Origin: Streptomyces sp. NBC_01244
Lineage (GTDB): Bacteria; Actinomycetota; Actinomycetes; Streptomycetales; Streptomycetaceae
Reading direction: 5' to 3'
Assembly: GCF_035987325.1 (NCBI RefSeq)
Contig: NZ_CP108488.1
Location: 9,238,001 to 9,302,000 of the forward strand
DNA: 64,000 nucleotides
The notes below the pieces were generated by a model, which had not been told where the DNA came from, ran no database searches, and worked only from the letters and a program-made list of their open reading frames with translations. Shown here piece after piece: positions 9,960-18,896 of the stretch. The translations under genes and the position numbers were made by a program. Every line of letters begins with the position of its first letter. Position 1 is the first letter of the stretch.

Positions 9960-10409
9960 ATGACCACGACCACCGCTGTCGAGAAGAACATGACCCTGCT
10001 CCGCACCGCGTACCGGCTGGTGGAGAGCGGGGACATCGACGCGGCCGAGCAGCTGCTGAGCGAAGACTTCATCGCCAACGTCCCCGGATGCCCCGACCCG
10101 CTGCACGGCCGGGAGACCTGGCGGATGGGTACGCGGATGATGAAGGACGCGTTCCCCGACCTGAAGATCGACGTGCAGGACATGTTCGGCGTCGGCGACA
10201 AGGTGACGGTGCTGGTCGACTTCCAGGCCACGCACCAGGGTGCGTTCCAGCAGTTCGAGGCGACCGGCCGCCGGGTCGGCTACCGCAGCGTCGAGGTCTA
10301 CCGCTTCGAGGGCGACCGGATCGCCGAGGAGTGGGTCGCTCCGGACCTGCTCAGCCTCATGCACCAGATCGCCCCCGCCCCCGCCCCCGCCCCCGCCCCC
10401 GCCCACTGA
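9960..10409 (+). CDS. SnoaL-like (NTF2-fold) protein
   Basis: Protein of 149 residues with the cone-shaped SnoaL/ester-cyclase fold pattern: helical start (NMTLLRTAYRLVESGDIDAA), FIANVPG, GRETWRMG, then strands ending VEVYRFEGDRIAEEWVAPD, the usual closing motif of this family. Members act as polyketide cyclases, isomerases or accessory hydrolases; which applies here is unknown. The ATG at 9960 is preferred over an in-frame start at 9900 because GAGAGGA lies just before it. The last ten residues are an Ala-Pro repeat (APAPAPAPA), coded by repeated CCCGCC, which looks like slippage growth of the tail. Confidence 0.8.
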   Translation: MTTTTAVEKNMTLLRTAYRLVESGDIDAAEQLLSEDFIANVPGCPDPLHGRETWRMGTRMMKDAFPDLKIDVQDMFGVGDKVTVLVDFQATHQGAFQQFEATGRRVGYRSVEVYRFEGDRIAEEWVAPDLLSLMHQIAPAPAPAPAPAH

Positions 10410-10878
10410 GACCTCCCCCTCTTGGGCAACGGATCCGCCGAGGGCCGCTTGCGGGCGCGCTCGCCGAGCGCCGTGGATCACCCGCGTGACCCGAACCCCG
10501 TACGCCATCTCGTGCGCCGCACCACCCGCCCGCCACGTCACCACCGGCATCAAAGCGGCCCAGGCCCGAGACCTTCCGTTCCGATGCCGGCGGACAGTAC
10601 GGCGGCTGCGGTTGCCGCAGCCGAGGAGGAGATGAGGGCTGCCGGGGGAGTGGCGGGAGGAGGCGCGGGCCGGTAGCGAACGCGGACGCGGCCACCGGCT
10701 TGCGGGAGGCCGCGCAGGCGGCGGCGAAGGCGAAGCTACGGTCGGAGACGGCGGAGCGGAAGGTCGCGAAACTCGCCGGTTCCGAGGGGGGAACCGCCCC
10801 GTGTGCGGTGGTGTGTGAAGACGGGCTCGGCCGGAGTGCGATGCGGAACAACGGATGCGCCGCGGTGCGCGCCAACCA
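10410..10878. other. 469-base gap, no confident gene
   Basis: Several open frames cross this stretch but none has a good start with a binding site and gene-like composition. One plus-strand frame near 10680-10880 reads as an Ala/Lys/Glu helix (AAKAKLRSETAERKVAKLAG) and could be the worn end of an old gene, but no family can be named. Confidence 0.4.
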
Positions 10879-11316
10879 TTAGGTCGAGGGGATGAACGGG
10901 GAGGCCTGGACCCGAACGCGCCCCGCGACCACGGCGGGGACGCAGCCCAGCAGGCTCAGGTAAGCCCACCACTGCCAGGCCGAGCCGTCGAAGGTGTAGG
11001 CGATGGCAGCCGGGGCGAGCGGCAGGATGGGGACGGGTGCCAGGTGCCACAGAATTCGGCCGCCGGGCAGCCGCCGGGCCAAGGCCTCGCCGATCAAGGC
11101 GGTGGGAGTGGCGAACAGTACGGCCTGAACCAGCCCCAAGGCGAGGCTGAGGAAGCCGAGCCACACCAGCGAGTACAGCCAGTCGCTGGGCTCGATGGGC
11201 AGCCCCTCGGTCAGCAGGGACAGCGCGATCAGGACGATGCCGATGGCCGCATACTGGACTGTTGTCGTGTACCCCGCGATGGACAGGGCCCGCCTGCCCG
11301 TCATCTTCCGCGCCAC
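10879..11316 (-). CDS. Small membrane protein of unknown function
   Basis: Protein of 145 residues with about four membrane segments (AAIGIVLIALSLLTEG; LVWLGFLSLALGLVQAVLF; LAPVPILPLAPAAIAY; WWAYLSLLGCVPAVVAG). The GTG at 11316 is chosen because GGGGGA lies seven bases upstream; ATG at 11304 (MTGRRALS) is the alternative. The open frame continues upstream but is low complexity and crosses the poly-C tract. I do not recognise the family and the neighbours give no clue. Confidence 0.65.
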   Translation of the reverse strand: MARKMTGRRALSIAGYTTTVQYAAIGIVLIALSLLTEGLPIEPSDWLYSLVWLGFLSLALGLVQAVLFATPTALIGEALARRLPGGRILWHLAPVPILPLAPAAIAYTFDGSAWQWWAYLSLLGCVPAVVAGRVRVQASPFIPST

Positions 11317-11760
11317 TGCGCATTCCCCCGTTCGCTCCCGGTTGCCGGACGATTTTGAAATTGAACACGTTCGAGTCGTTGGCACAGTACACCCCCTCCG
11401 GACTCGGCGGCCGCGGGGAGAGGTGGGCGTATACCCGGAGTGATGGGCGGATGGACTCGGCGGAGACGCTCCCGGCCCGGATGACCCAGGGGCAGTTCGA
11501 CCTCGCCGGTCGTGACCGGGCCAGGCAGTACCCCCCCCCCCCCCCCCCCCCCCCCCGCGGCGCGACTGGGGTCGCCGGCAGCCGGCAGCGCAGCATCGAG
11601 CTGCACGTGTCCCGACCTCACGAATAGACCCGGAGGGGGCTGCTTTCGGGCGGCCTGTGGCCCGGCGAACTGTCGGGCTCTCTCTGCCCTGCCCCTGGCG
11701 GTCATAGACAGGTCCCCGCTCCCGGAGTGCTTCCTGAAGTGCCGCCACCCCTGTGGGGTT
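11317..11760. other. 444-base gap holding the poly-C tract
   Basis: No gene is supported here. The stretch holds the start region of the small membrane protein, a 26-base run of C at 11531-11556, and the 3' flank of the P450 gene. I see no terminator with a clear stem in it. Confidence 0.5.
11531..11556. repeat. Homopolymer of 26 C residues
   Basis: An uninterrupted run of 26 C bases in the gap between the membrane protein and the P450 gene. Such a run is far beyond what base composition gives by chance even in high-GC DNA. It may vary in length by slippage, fold as a G-quadruplex on the other strand, or be a sequencing or gap-closure artefact. Confidence 0.9.
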
Positions 11761-12999
11761 TCAGTCGATGGCCGCTGCCGCTGCCGGTGTGAACTCCACG
11801 CGCAGGGACTTCGGCCCGCGGGTGAAGACGCCCTCGGCGGCCGGGTCGTACCCCGGGGCCGGCCGGACATCGGGCATCGCGTCGAGGAGCTGGTTGGCGG
11901 CGATCTCGACCTCTGCCTTGGCCAGCAGCGCACCCACGCAGAAGTGCCGTCCGAGCGCGAACGCCAGGTGGTCCGCTGCCGCGGAGAAGGCCGTGGTCGC
12001 CGCCAGGTCCTCGCGGAAAAGGTCGAAGCGGTCCGGGTCCCGATAGCGCCCGGGGTCGCGGTTGGCCGCGCCGATCAGGCAGGTGACGGTGGCGCCGGCC
12101 GGGATGGTGCCGCCGCTCACGGTCACGTCCACGGAGGTCTGCCGCATGATCATCTGGACCGGCGGGGTGTAGCGCAGGGTCTCCGCGAAGGCACGGTCGA
12201 GGAGTCCGCGGTCGCGCCGTACTGAGGCGAGCTGGTCGGGGTTGGCCAGGAGGTTCGCGAAGAGGCCGGCGATCGCCTTGTCCGTGGTCTCGGCGCCCGC
12301 CGTGAGCAGGAGGCTACAGAACGCCTTGATGTCCTCGTCGCTCATGCTCACGCCGTCGACCTCGGCGGTGCAGAGCGTCGACAGCAGGTCGTCTCCGAGG
12401 TGCTCCCGCCGGTTCCTGATGACCGGCAGCATGTACGCGGCGAACTCGGCCTGGGCCCGCGCACCCTCGGCCGCCTGCTCGGGGTCTGCGGACAGGTTGG
12501 CGATGAACGCCACGAAGGCCCGGTACCAGTTGCCGAGGGCGGCCTGGCCGGACCGGTCCAGTCCGAACATGTCGGCGATGACAGAGATGGGGAAGTGCGA
12601 GGCGAATCCGCTCACCAAGTCGACGGATCCGGAGTCGCGGAACGCGTCGATCAGTTCACGGGCGTTGCGCTCGATGACCGGAACGACCTTGTCCCGGAGC
12701 TCGTTGCCGCGGAAGGCCGGGGCCACCAGGGCGCGTCGCGTGGCGTGTTCGCGGCCGCTCATCTGGAGCAGGGTCTTGCCGTGCACGGGTTCGGCCTGCC
12801 ACGCGTAGTTGTCCGTGGTGAAGAGCGCTTCCTTGTCCTTGAAGGCCCTCTCGACGTCCTCGTAGCGCGATATGACCCAACTCTGCGTTCCTTCGTGCCA
12901 GAAGAGCGGCGCCTTCTCCCGCATGGCCCGATAGGCCGGGTACGGGTTCTCGGCGAACTCCCGCGAAAGGATGTCCGGGGCTTCGTGCGCGGCGGTCAT
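11761..12999 (-). CDS. Cytochrome P450
   Basis: Heme-thiolate monooxygenase of 412 residues, the usual size for a soluble bacterial P450. The I-helix oxygen-binding motif (LLTAGAETTDKAI), the ExxR motif of the K helix (AFAETLRYTPP) and the heme loop FALGRHFCVGALLAK with its ligand cysteine are all present. It would hydroxylate or epoxidise a small substrate using electrons from a ferredoxin and reductase; neither is encoded nearby, so partners must be elsewhere. GGGGGAAC precedes the ATG at 12999. It stands alone, facing the broken gene and MMPL operon across a long gap. The substrate cannot be inferred. Confidence 0.92.
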   Translation of the reverse strand: MTAAHEAPDILSREFAENPYPAYRAMREKAPLFWHEGTQSWVISRYEDVERAFKDKEALFTTDNYAWQAEPVHGKTLLQMSGREHATRRALVAPAFRGNELRDKVVPVIERNARELIDAFRDSGSVDLVSGFASHFPISVIADMFGLDRSGQAALGNWYRAFVAFIANLSADPEQAAEGARAQAEFAAYMLPVIRNRREHLGDDLLSTLCTAEVDGVSMSDEDIKAFCSLLLTAGAETTDKAIAGLFANLLANPDQLASVRRDRGLLDRAFAETLRYTPPVQMIMRQTSVDVTVSGGTIPAGATVTCLIGAANRDPGRYRDPDRFDLFREDLAATTAFSAAADHLAFALGRHFCVGALLAKAEVEIAANQLLDAMPDVRPAPGYDPAAEGVFTRGPKSLRVEFTPAAAAAID

Positions 13000-13214
13000 G
13001 GAGTTCCCCCATCGGCTCGGCCTGGCGGCTGTCCTGAGGTGCCACGGTCACCGGCGGTACGGGACCGGTCGTGCTGCCACAACCTCTGTGCGTACGCCTT
13101 CCAGGAAAGCGCACGCCGTCCACCGACGCCAGACCCCGATGTCACCGCCCGAGCACGACCGGTCAGAGCCGGACTGTCGCCGGCCGGATGGTCACGGCCG
13201 AGCCCGCAGGACCT

Positions 13215-13468
13215 TCAGCTCCTGCCCGACCGGCCTGTCCAGTGCGGTGGCTGCAGAGGCGCGGCCGGTGTGCCGTGCTCGGCGTCGTAGGCCCGCGCGG
13301 CCGCCAGGCTTTCCGAGAAGGCATCGGCGGCGTCCCATACGATCTCCCACCCCTCCAGCCCTGCGGCCCGTTCCCCGCGCCCCGCTCAAGGTCCCGGAGG
13401 GTGGCTTCGATGCCGCAACGACAGTCCTGGCTTCCGGTGTTGCAGAGCTGATGGCTGGTCCACTTCAT
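13215..13468 (-). pseudogene. Small unknown gene broken by a frameshift
   Basis: On the minus strand, ATG at 13468 opens a protein-like frame (MKWTSHQLCNT, then ATLRDLERGAGNG) that loses sense near 13345. The neighbouring frame continues with EGWEIVWDAADAF, then LAAARAYDAEHGTPAAP, and ends at 13215. Adding one base near GGCTGGAGGGG joins the two into one product of about 84 residues. The acidic, helical make-up of both halves supports a single gene damaged by one missing base. I cannot name the family with certainty. The stretch from 13000 to 13214 holds nothing else I can support. Confidence 0.45.
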
Positions 13469-13490
13469 GATCAGTCGCGAGGCCGGCCAT

Positions 13491-13504
13491 ACTCCCGCGG
13501 GAGT
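13491..13504. promoter_or_regulatory. 14-bp perfect palindrome upstream of MMPL operon
   Basis: ACTCCCGCGGGAGT is a perfect palindrome about 127 bases before the MMPL start codon. Its location suits a regulator binding site for the MMPL and two-component genes, but it lies in GC-rich DNA where short palindromes also arise by chance. Confidence 0.35.
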
Positions 13505-13630
13505 AATCCGCTCTCCCGGGCCACCCCTGGCAGTACCCGGGAACTCGATCTCAGGCGCGACGATCCGGCCTTCGCCTGCCGGGAGTCTTGGAAGCACATC
13601 AAGACATCCGAACCGGAGGGGGGCCCGAAC

Positions 13631-15700
13631 ATGGGGGCCGGACTTACACAGAGACGGCGACGAGCATTGCCCTGGCTGGTGCTCGCGCTGTGGGTCGCCG
13701 TGCTCGCGGTCGCCGCGCCGTTCGCCGGGAAACTCGCCGACGTCACACGCGACCGCGTCACCGACTATCTGCCCGCGAACGCCGACTCCACCCAAGTCGC
13801 CAAGCTCCAGGAGCGGCTGCCCGGCGGCGAGAGCACCCAGCTCGTCCTCGTCTACCAGCGCGACGGTGCCCTCACCGCCGCCGACCGCGCGACCGCCGAG
13901 CGGCAGATCGGACAGATCGCCGACGAGCACCAGCTGACCGACACCCCGCAGGGCGTGCCCTCCCAGGACGGCACGACGCTCATGTACCCGGTCAGCAGCA
14001 ACGAACCCGGTGCCGACGACGAACTGCGAAACGCGTTCGTCGACGACATCAGGGAGACCGCCCGCTCCGCCGACGGCCTCACCGTCGAGGTCGGCGGCCC
14101 CGGCGCGGTCACCCGCGACTCCAAGAAGGTGTACGACTCCCTCGACGGCCCGCTGCTCTACACCACGGTTGCCGTCGTCGCCCTCCTGCTGATCCTCATC
14201 TACCGCAGCCCCGTGCTGTGGCTGATCCCGCTGATCGCCGCCGGCATCGCCGACTACCTGTCCATGGGCGTCGCGTACGGCCTCAACCAGGCCTTCGGCA
14301 CCTCCATCTCGGGCGCGGGCACCGCCATCATGACCATCCTGGTCTTCGGCGCCGGCACCGACTACGCCCTGCTCATCGTCTCCCGCTACCGCGAGGAACT
14401 GCGCCGCATCGAGCGCCCGTACGAGGCAATGGAGGCCGCCCTGCGCGGCTGCGGGCCCGCCGTGATCGCCTCCTCCGGCACCGTCGCCGTCGGCCTGTTG
14501 TGCCTGCTCGCCGCAGACCTCAACTCCAACCGCGGCATGGGCCCCCTCGGCACCGTCGGCGTGCTGTGCGCGCTGATCGCCATGCTCAGCCTGCTGCCCG
14601 CCGTCCTGGTCCTGGCCGGCCGCCGCGTGTTCTGGCCGCTCATCCCGGCCTTCGGCAGCACTCCCAAGGAGCGTCGCTCGCTGCTCTCGGCGATGGGCAG
14701 CTCCGCCGGACGCCGCCCGGTGACCGTCCTGGTCGCCGGCGCCCTCGCGCTGGGGGCGCTCGCCCTCGGCGCCCTGAACCTGCCCGGCGACCTCAAGCAG
14801 GAGGACGCCTTCGTCGACCGGCCGGAATCCGTCTCCGCCATGCTGACCCTGGCCGACGCCTACCCGGACAGCTCCAGCCAGCCCATCACCGTCATGACTC
14901 CGACCGACCGCCGCCAAGCCACCCTCGAGGCGGCCACCTCCACCGAGGGCGTCACGTCCGCCCGTATCGGCCGGACGGGAGACGGCTGGACCGAGGTGTC
15001 CGTGATCGCCTCCGCACTTCCGCAGACGGACGCCGAGACCCGCACGATCAAGAGCCTGCGAGACAAGCTGGACGGCTCACTCGTCGGCGGACCCAGCGCC
15101 CAGCAGATCGACCTGGAGAAGACCAACGCCCGTGACCAGAAGGTCGTCGTACCGATCGTCCTCCTCTCCGTCCTGCTCATCCTGATCGTCCTCCTGCGCT
15201 CCCTGGTCGCCCCGCTGATACTGGTCGCCGCGGTGGTCGCGGTCTGGGGCGCCTCCCTCGGCATCGGCGGCCTGGTGTTCGAGCCGCTGTTCGGCTTCCA
15301 AGGCACCGACCCCGCCCTCGGCCTGCTGTCCTTCGTGTTCCTGGTAGCGCTCGGCGTCGACTACGGCATCTTCCTGATGCACCGCATGCGGGAGGAATCC
15401 CTGGGCGGCGCCGAACCCGCCGCGGCCGCGCTCACCGCCCTGCGCACCACCGGAGGTGTCATCGCCTCCGCGGGCATCATCCTCGCCGCCACCTTCGCGG
15501 TGCTGATGAACATGGGCCTCGTCTCGCTGGTCCAACTCGGGTTCGTCATCGCGGTCGGTGTGCTCCTCGACACCTTCCTCGTCCGCACCTACCTCGTCAC
15601 CAGCGCCGGCATCGCCCTCGGCCGGAAGGTGTGGTGGCCGGGCCCCCTGTCGAAGGCGCCGTCGCCCGAAACCCTGCTCCGGGAGCCGGAGCGCGTCTGA
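13631..15700 (+). CDS. MMPL/RND-family membrane exporter
   Basis: Large inner-membrane transporter of 689 residues with the internal two-fold repeat of MMPL proteins. Each half has one membrane helix, an extracellular loop domain and then five helices. Diagnostic motifs are GAGTDYALLIVSRYREEL in the first half and ALGVDYGIFLMHRMREES in the second, whose Asp-Tyr pairs are the proton-relay residues of the family. Members export lipids or drugs. The ATG at 13631 has GGAGGGGG just before it; the open frame reaches further upstream but lacks a binding site and protein character. It is followed by a sensor kinase/regulator pair after a strong hairpin, which suggests two-component control of export. 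Confidence 0.9.
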   Translation: MGAGLTQRRRRALPWLVLALWVAVLAVAAPFAGKLADVTRDRVTDYLPANADSTQVAKLQERLPGGESTQLVLVYQRDGALTAADRATAERQIGQIADEHQLTDTPQGVPSQDGTTLMYPVSSNEPGADDELRNAFVDDIRETARSADGLTVEVGGPGAVTRDSKKVYDSLDGPLLYTTVAVVALLLILIYRSPVLWLIPLIAAGIADYLSMGVAYGLNQAFGTSISGAGTAIMTILVFGAGTDYALLIVSRYREELRRIERPYEAMEAALRGCGPAVIASSGTVAVGLLCLLAADLNSNRGMGPLGTVGVLCALIAMLSLLPAVLVLAGRRVFWPLIPAFGSTPKERRSLLSAMGSSAGRRPVTVLVAGALALGALALGALNLPGDLKQEDAFVDRPESVSAMLTLADAYPDSSSQPITVMTPTDRRQATLEAATSTEGVTSARIGRTGDGWTEVSVIASALPQTDAETRTIKSLRDKLDGSLVGGPSAQQIDLEKTNARDQKVVVPIVLLSVLLILIVLLRSLVAPLILVAAVVAVWGASLGIGGLVFEPLFGFQGTDPALGLLSFVFLVALGVDYGIFLMHRMREESLGGAEPAAAALTALRTTGGVIASAGIILAATFAVLMNMGLVSLVQLGFVIAVGVLLDTFLVRTYLVTSAGIALGRKVWWPGPLSKAPSPETLLREPERV

Positions 15701-15725
15701 CACCTTCCCGACCCCGTGCGAATCC

Positions 15726-15761
15726 CATGGGCGTCCCTCCCTTGCGGGAGGGGCGCCCATG
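15726..15761 (+). terminator. 16-bp hairpin between MMPL and kinase genes
   Basis: CATGGGCGTCCCTCCC at 15726-15741, loop TTGC, then its complement at 15746-15761 with one G-T pair. It begins 25 bases after the MMPL stop codon and ends five bases before the GGAGG of the kinase gene. There is no T tract. It probably ends or attenuates transcription; because it directly precedes the kinase binding site it could also protect the transcript end or limit read-through. Confidence 0.7.
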
Positions 15762-15778
15762 TGACGGAGGATGAGCCT

Positions 15779-16987
15779 GTGCCCGAAGCAGAACGCAAAC
15801 CCCATCTCGGCGAGCGGATCATGGCGGTGATCAACCGCGACCCGCGGACCACCCAACACGCCACCCGCGAGGACGTCCTGCTCGCCCTCGCCGTCACCGC
15901 ACAAGCCGTGGTCCTCGCCCTGGTCACCGACCCGACCCGGCGGCCGGACGCGCTGGGCTGGGTCCTGTTGCTCGCGGCACAGCTGCCGATCGTGTGGCGG
16001 CGGCGCCACCCGCTGCCGGCGCTGGCCGCGGAGGCAGTCCTGCTCCTGCCGTACCACGCCCTCGACAACAACCACACCGCCCCGCTACCGGTCTCGGTCG
16101 TCGTGTTGTACAGCCTCGCCGTCACCTGCCGGCCCCTGTACACCCTGCTCGCCACCAGCACGGCCATGACCGTGGCGCTGACCGTCATGATGGTCGTCAA
16201 CAAGAAGCAGGCGACCGAGGCGCTGCGGATCTCCGGCTGGGTGATCGCCGTGGTCTTCATCGGCATCGCCCTGCGCCTCTACCGGCAGTACGTCGCCGCC
16301 GTCGTCGAGCGCGCCGAACGCGCCGAACGCACACGTGAGCAGGAGGTCCGCCGCCGGGTCGCCGAGGAACGGCTGCGCATAGCCCGAGACCTGCACGACC
16401 TGCTCGCGCACAGCATCACCCTGATCGGCGTGCAGACCTCCGTCGCCGCGCACATCCTGAACGCAGACCCCGAGCGCCTGGACCGCCAGGCAGTCGCCAA
16501 GTCCCTCGACGACATAGCCGAGACCTGCCGCACCGCCCGCGGTGAACTGCGCACCACCCTGGAGGTGTTGCGCGAGCACGACACCCGCGACGCTCGCGAC
16601 CCCCTGCCCGACCTGCACGGACTGGCAGGTCTCGTGGCGGCCGCCCGGGTCTCCGGGGCCGAGGTGGACCTGACGGTCACCGACGAAGTGCCCCCCGCCG
16701 CCGTCGGCGCGGCCGCCTACCGGATCGTGCAGGAGGCCCTCACCAACGCCGTACGCCACAGCGGCAGGCAGGGCCTCAGCATCCGGGTCGGCGTGCGCGC
16801 CGGGGAAGGCTCCCTGTGGGTCACCGTCACCGACGACGGGACCGGCACGGGCGGGGGCACGCCCGGGTTCGGGCTCATCGGCATGCGCGAGCGGGCGCGC
16901 AGTGTGGGCGGAACGCTGGACGCCCGGCCACTTCCCGGTAAGGGTTTCGAAGTCAGTGCCGTACTGCCGCTGGGAGGCAACCCGTGA
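15779..16987 (+). CDS. Two-component sensor histidine kinase (NarL/DesK-type)
   Basis: Membrane sensor of 402 residues. The first half holds four or five membrane helices with little extracellular loop (for example ALGWVLLLAAQLPIVW and ISGWVIAVVFIGIAL). Then come a coiled linker, a HisKA_3 dimerisation helix with the phosphoacceptor His (RIARDLHDLLAHSI) and an ATPase domain (YRIVQEALTNAVRHSG; FGLIGMRERARSVGG). The GTG at 15779 is chosen because GGAGG lies eight bases upstream. The last four bases overlap the start of the response regulator, so the two are translationally coupled. A DesK-like membrane sensor beside an MMPL exporter suggests it monitors the envelope or an exported compound; that is inference. 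Confidence 0.9.
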   Translation: MPEAERKPHLGERIMAVINRDPRTTQHATREDVLLALAVTAQAVVLALVTDPTRRPDALGWVLLLAAQLPIVWRRRHPLPALAAEAVLLLPYHALDNNHTAPLPVSVVVLYSLAVTCRPLYTLLATSTAMTVALTVMMVVNKKQATEALRISGWVIAVVFIGIALRLYRQYVAAVVERAERAERTREQEVRRRVAEERLRIARDLHDLLAHSITLIGVQTSVAAHILNADPERLDRQAVAKSLDDIAETCRTARGELRTTLEVLREHDTRDARDPLPDLHGLAGLVAAARVSGAEVDLTVTDEVPPAAVGAAAYRIVQEALTNAVRHSGRQGLSIRVGVRAGEGSLWVTVTDDGTGTGGGTPGFGLIGMRERARSVGGTLDARPLPGKGFEVSAVLPLGGNP

Positions 16988-17646
16988 CCATCCGCGTTCT
17001 GCTCGCCGACGACCAGGCGCTCGTACGGGCCGCGTTCGCGATGCTCCTCGAGTCGTCTCAGGACATGACGGTCGTCGGAGAGGCCGGCACCGGCCGGGAG
17101 GCCGTCGAACTCGCCCGCAAGGAACGCGCCGACCTGGTGGTGATGGACATCCGCATGCCCGACCTCGACGGCATCGAGGCCACCCGGCTGATCGCCGCGG
17201 ACGAGGATCTGGCCGGGGTAAAGGTGCTCGTGCTCACCACCTATGACACGGACGAGAACATCGTCGAGGCCTTGCGCGCCGGGGCCTCCGGCTTCCTGGT
17301 CAAGGACACGCGTCCGGCCGAACTCCTGGAGGCGATCCGCACGGTGGCCGGCGGGGAGGCCCTCCTCTCGCCCGGACCGACCTCCCGGCTCATCGCCCGC
17401 TTCCTGCGCAGCCCCACGGCAGCGCCGCCCGAGACCGGCCCCGAATGCCTCACCGACCGCGAGCGCGAGGTCCTCACCCTTGTCGCCTGCGGCCTCAACA
17501 ACACCGAGATCGGCGAGGCCCTCGGTCTCAGCCCACTGACCGCCAAGACCCACGTAAGCCGCATCATGGGCAAGCTGGGGGCACGAGACAGGGCGCAACT
17601 GGTCATCGTGGCGTACGAGTCGGGGTTGGTAAGCCCGGGGGCGTGA
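16984..17646 (+). CDS. LuxR/NarL-type response regulator
   Basis: Response regulator of 220 residues. The receiver domain (about 1-120) has the acidic pair in LLADDQALVR, the phosphoacceptor Asp in VMDIRMPDLDG and the conserved Lys in GFLVKDTRP. The C-terminal LuxR helix-turn-helix is LTDREREVLTL followed by TAKTHVSRIMGKLGARD. Its GTG start overlaps the kinase stop codon, so it is the cognate partner of that kinase. All catalytic and DNA-binding residues expected are intact, unlike the paralogous pair near 23 kb. Likely targets are the MMPL operon just upstream or a distant regulon. Confidence 0.92.
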   Translation: MTIRVLLADDQALVRAAFAMLLESSQDMTVVGEAGTGREAVELARKERADLVVMDIRMPDLDGIEATRLIAADEDLAGVKVLVLTTYDTDENIVEALRAGASGFLVKDTRPAELLEAIRTVAGGEALLSPGPTSRLIARFLRSPTAAPPETGPECLTDREREVLTLVACGLNNTEIGEALGLSPLTAKTHVSRIMGKLGARDRAQLVIVAYESGLVSPGA

Positions 17647-17787
17647 AGGGGTGCATGGGTAACACCGGTTGGCTGTCAGCCAGGTGAGGTGGGTGTCCCT
17701 GTTCGAGCCCTGAAAGGAGCGGCGACTGCACTAGGAGCGATGGGAGTGGGGCGGCCGGCGCGGGCTGCCTGCAGGCTGGGACCGGGC

Positions 17788-18579
17788 CTACTGCTCCCAG
17801 GGTGGCTTCCCCTCGAATGCCAGGTGGTGTACGTCGAAGAGGACCGCCGCCTCGACACCGAGCGCGGGGCCGCCCATCCGCGCCGCCCAGGTCAGGAACG
17901 GCCGGGGTTCGAAGCTCTGCTCTCCCAGCCCGCTGGTGTATTCGGCGTGGGCGGACAGCGAGGCGATGCCGCGTTCCAGGGGTTCCCCGGTGACGTCCAC
18001 GGCATGGGTGGGGCGTTCGGGGCCGGCCATGCACACCAGGCGGACGCCGCCCCAGGGCTCGAGGCCTTCGTCGGCCAGTTCCGGGAAGATCCAGCGGTTG
18101 CCCGCGTCCCTCGCGGCGTCCAGGGTCGCGAGTCCGACCGCGCGGTGATCGGCCTGGTTGGTGACACCGGCGATCATCCGTACGGTGAACGCGCCTGTGA
18201 CCACCACCTCGGGCCGGTGCCGGCGGATCGCGCGCACGATGTCGCGGCGCAGGTCGGGGCCGTACTCCACCACGCCGTCGCGATGGTCGAGGAACTCCAC
18301 CGTGTCCACGCCGACCTCGCGGGCTCCGGCCCGCTCCTCGGCCTCGCGCAGCGGTCCGGCCTCGGTGGGGTGCAGACGGTCGATGCCCGCTTCCCCACGG
18401 GTGGCGAGCAGGTACGTCACCCGCTTGCCCTGAGCGGTCCAGCGGGCGACGGCCGAGGCCGCGCCGTACTCGATGTCGTCCGGATGCGCCGCCACGGCCA
18501 GACATCGCTCCCAGTCCTCCGGAAGCGGCGGCAGCTGGCTCTGCGGGCCGAACGCGCCCGTTTCATCTCGCGTCGTCAT
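17788..18579 (-). CDS. PIG-L family deacetylase
   Basis: Zinc-dependent N-deacetylase-like enzyme of 263 residues. The signature AAHPDDIEYG carries the His-Asp-Asp metal and catalytic residues, VEFLDHRDGVVEY matches the second family motif, and NQADHRAVGLATLDA carries the third metal-ligand His. Relatives remove acetyl groups from N-acetylglucosamine conjugates, as in mycothiol synthesis (MshB), or from antibiotic intermediates. The substrate here is open: MshB is normally encoded elsewhere and this protein has an unusual C-terminus. ATG at 18579 is the start that opens with family-like sequence. It converges with the response regulator gene. Confidence 0.88.
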   Translation of the reverse strand: MTTRDETGAFGPQSQLPPLPEDWERCLAVAAHPDDIEYGAASAVARWTAQGKRVTYLLATRGEAGIDRLHPTEAGPLREAEERAGAREVGVDTVEFLDHRDGVVEYGPDLRRDIVRAIRRHRPEVVVTGAFTVRMIAGVTNQADHRAVGLATLDAARDAGNRWIFPELADEGLEPWGGVRLVCMAGPERPTHAVDVTGEPLERGIASLSAHAEYTSGLGEQSFEPRPFLTWAARMGGPALGVEAAVLFDVHHLAFEGKPPWEQ

Positions 18580-18896
18580 GCACCGATAGTGGCGGCCCGT
18601 CTCCCCCGATCCGCAGAGGCGCGCGCTGTGCCGATCCTCCCGCGCCCACGGGTCGGCGGTCCGCACGACGAGGCTGCCGCCTACTGCAGAAGGGGCGCCG
18701 GAGTCCAGTAGCCCCCTCGCACAGCCAGGAGCAGTCACTCCGGATGAATATGAGGTGGTGCTCTGCACATCAATGGGCGGCACCGACACCTTTACCGACC
18801 TGTGACCCACCTCACATCCAGTTCCTGTCAGGAATCGGGCCGCTGTCCCGCTCAAGTCACCGAGAGCCCAGCGGAGCGAACCGACAGGAGCACCAC
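18580..18896. other. 317-base divergent gap, no gene seen
   Basis: The gap separates the PIG-L gene from the oxidoreductase/sigma factor pair. No open frame with gene-like features is present. Promoters for both directions must lie here. I looked for an ECF41-type promoter and found only a partial TGTCAGG match near 18820, too weak to annotate. Confidence 0.4.

Noticed and set aside
13163..14917. Long minus-strand frame opposite the MMPL gene
   Set aside because: Gly/Asp/Gln-rich shadow; the plus strand carries the conserved MMPL motifs.
17646..17690. Terminator between the response regulator and the PIG-L gene
   Set aside because: Only a five-base stem (TGGCT/AGCCA) is present, too weak to call.
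18800..18860. Possible ECF41 promoter before the oxidoreductase gene
   Set aside because: TGTCAGG resembles the -35 element but no clear -10 CGTC element follows at the right spacing.
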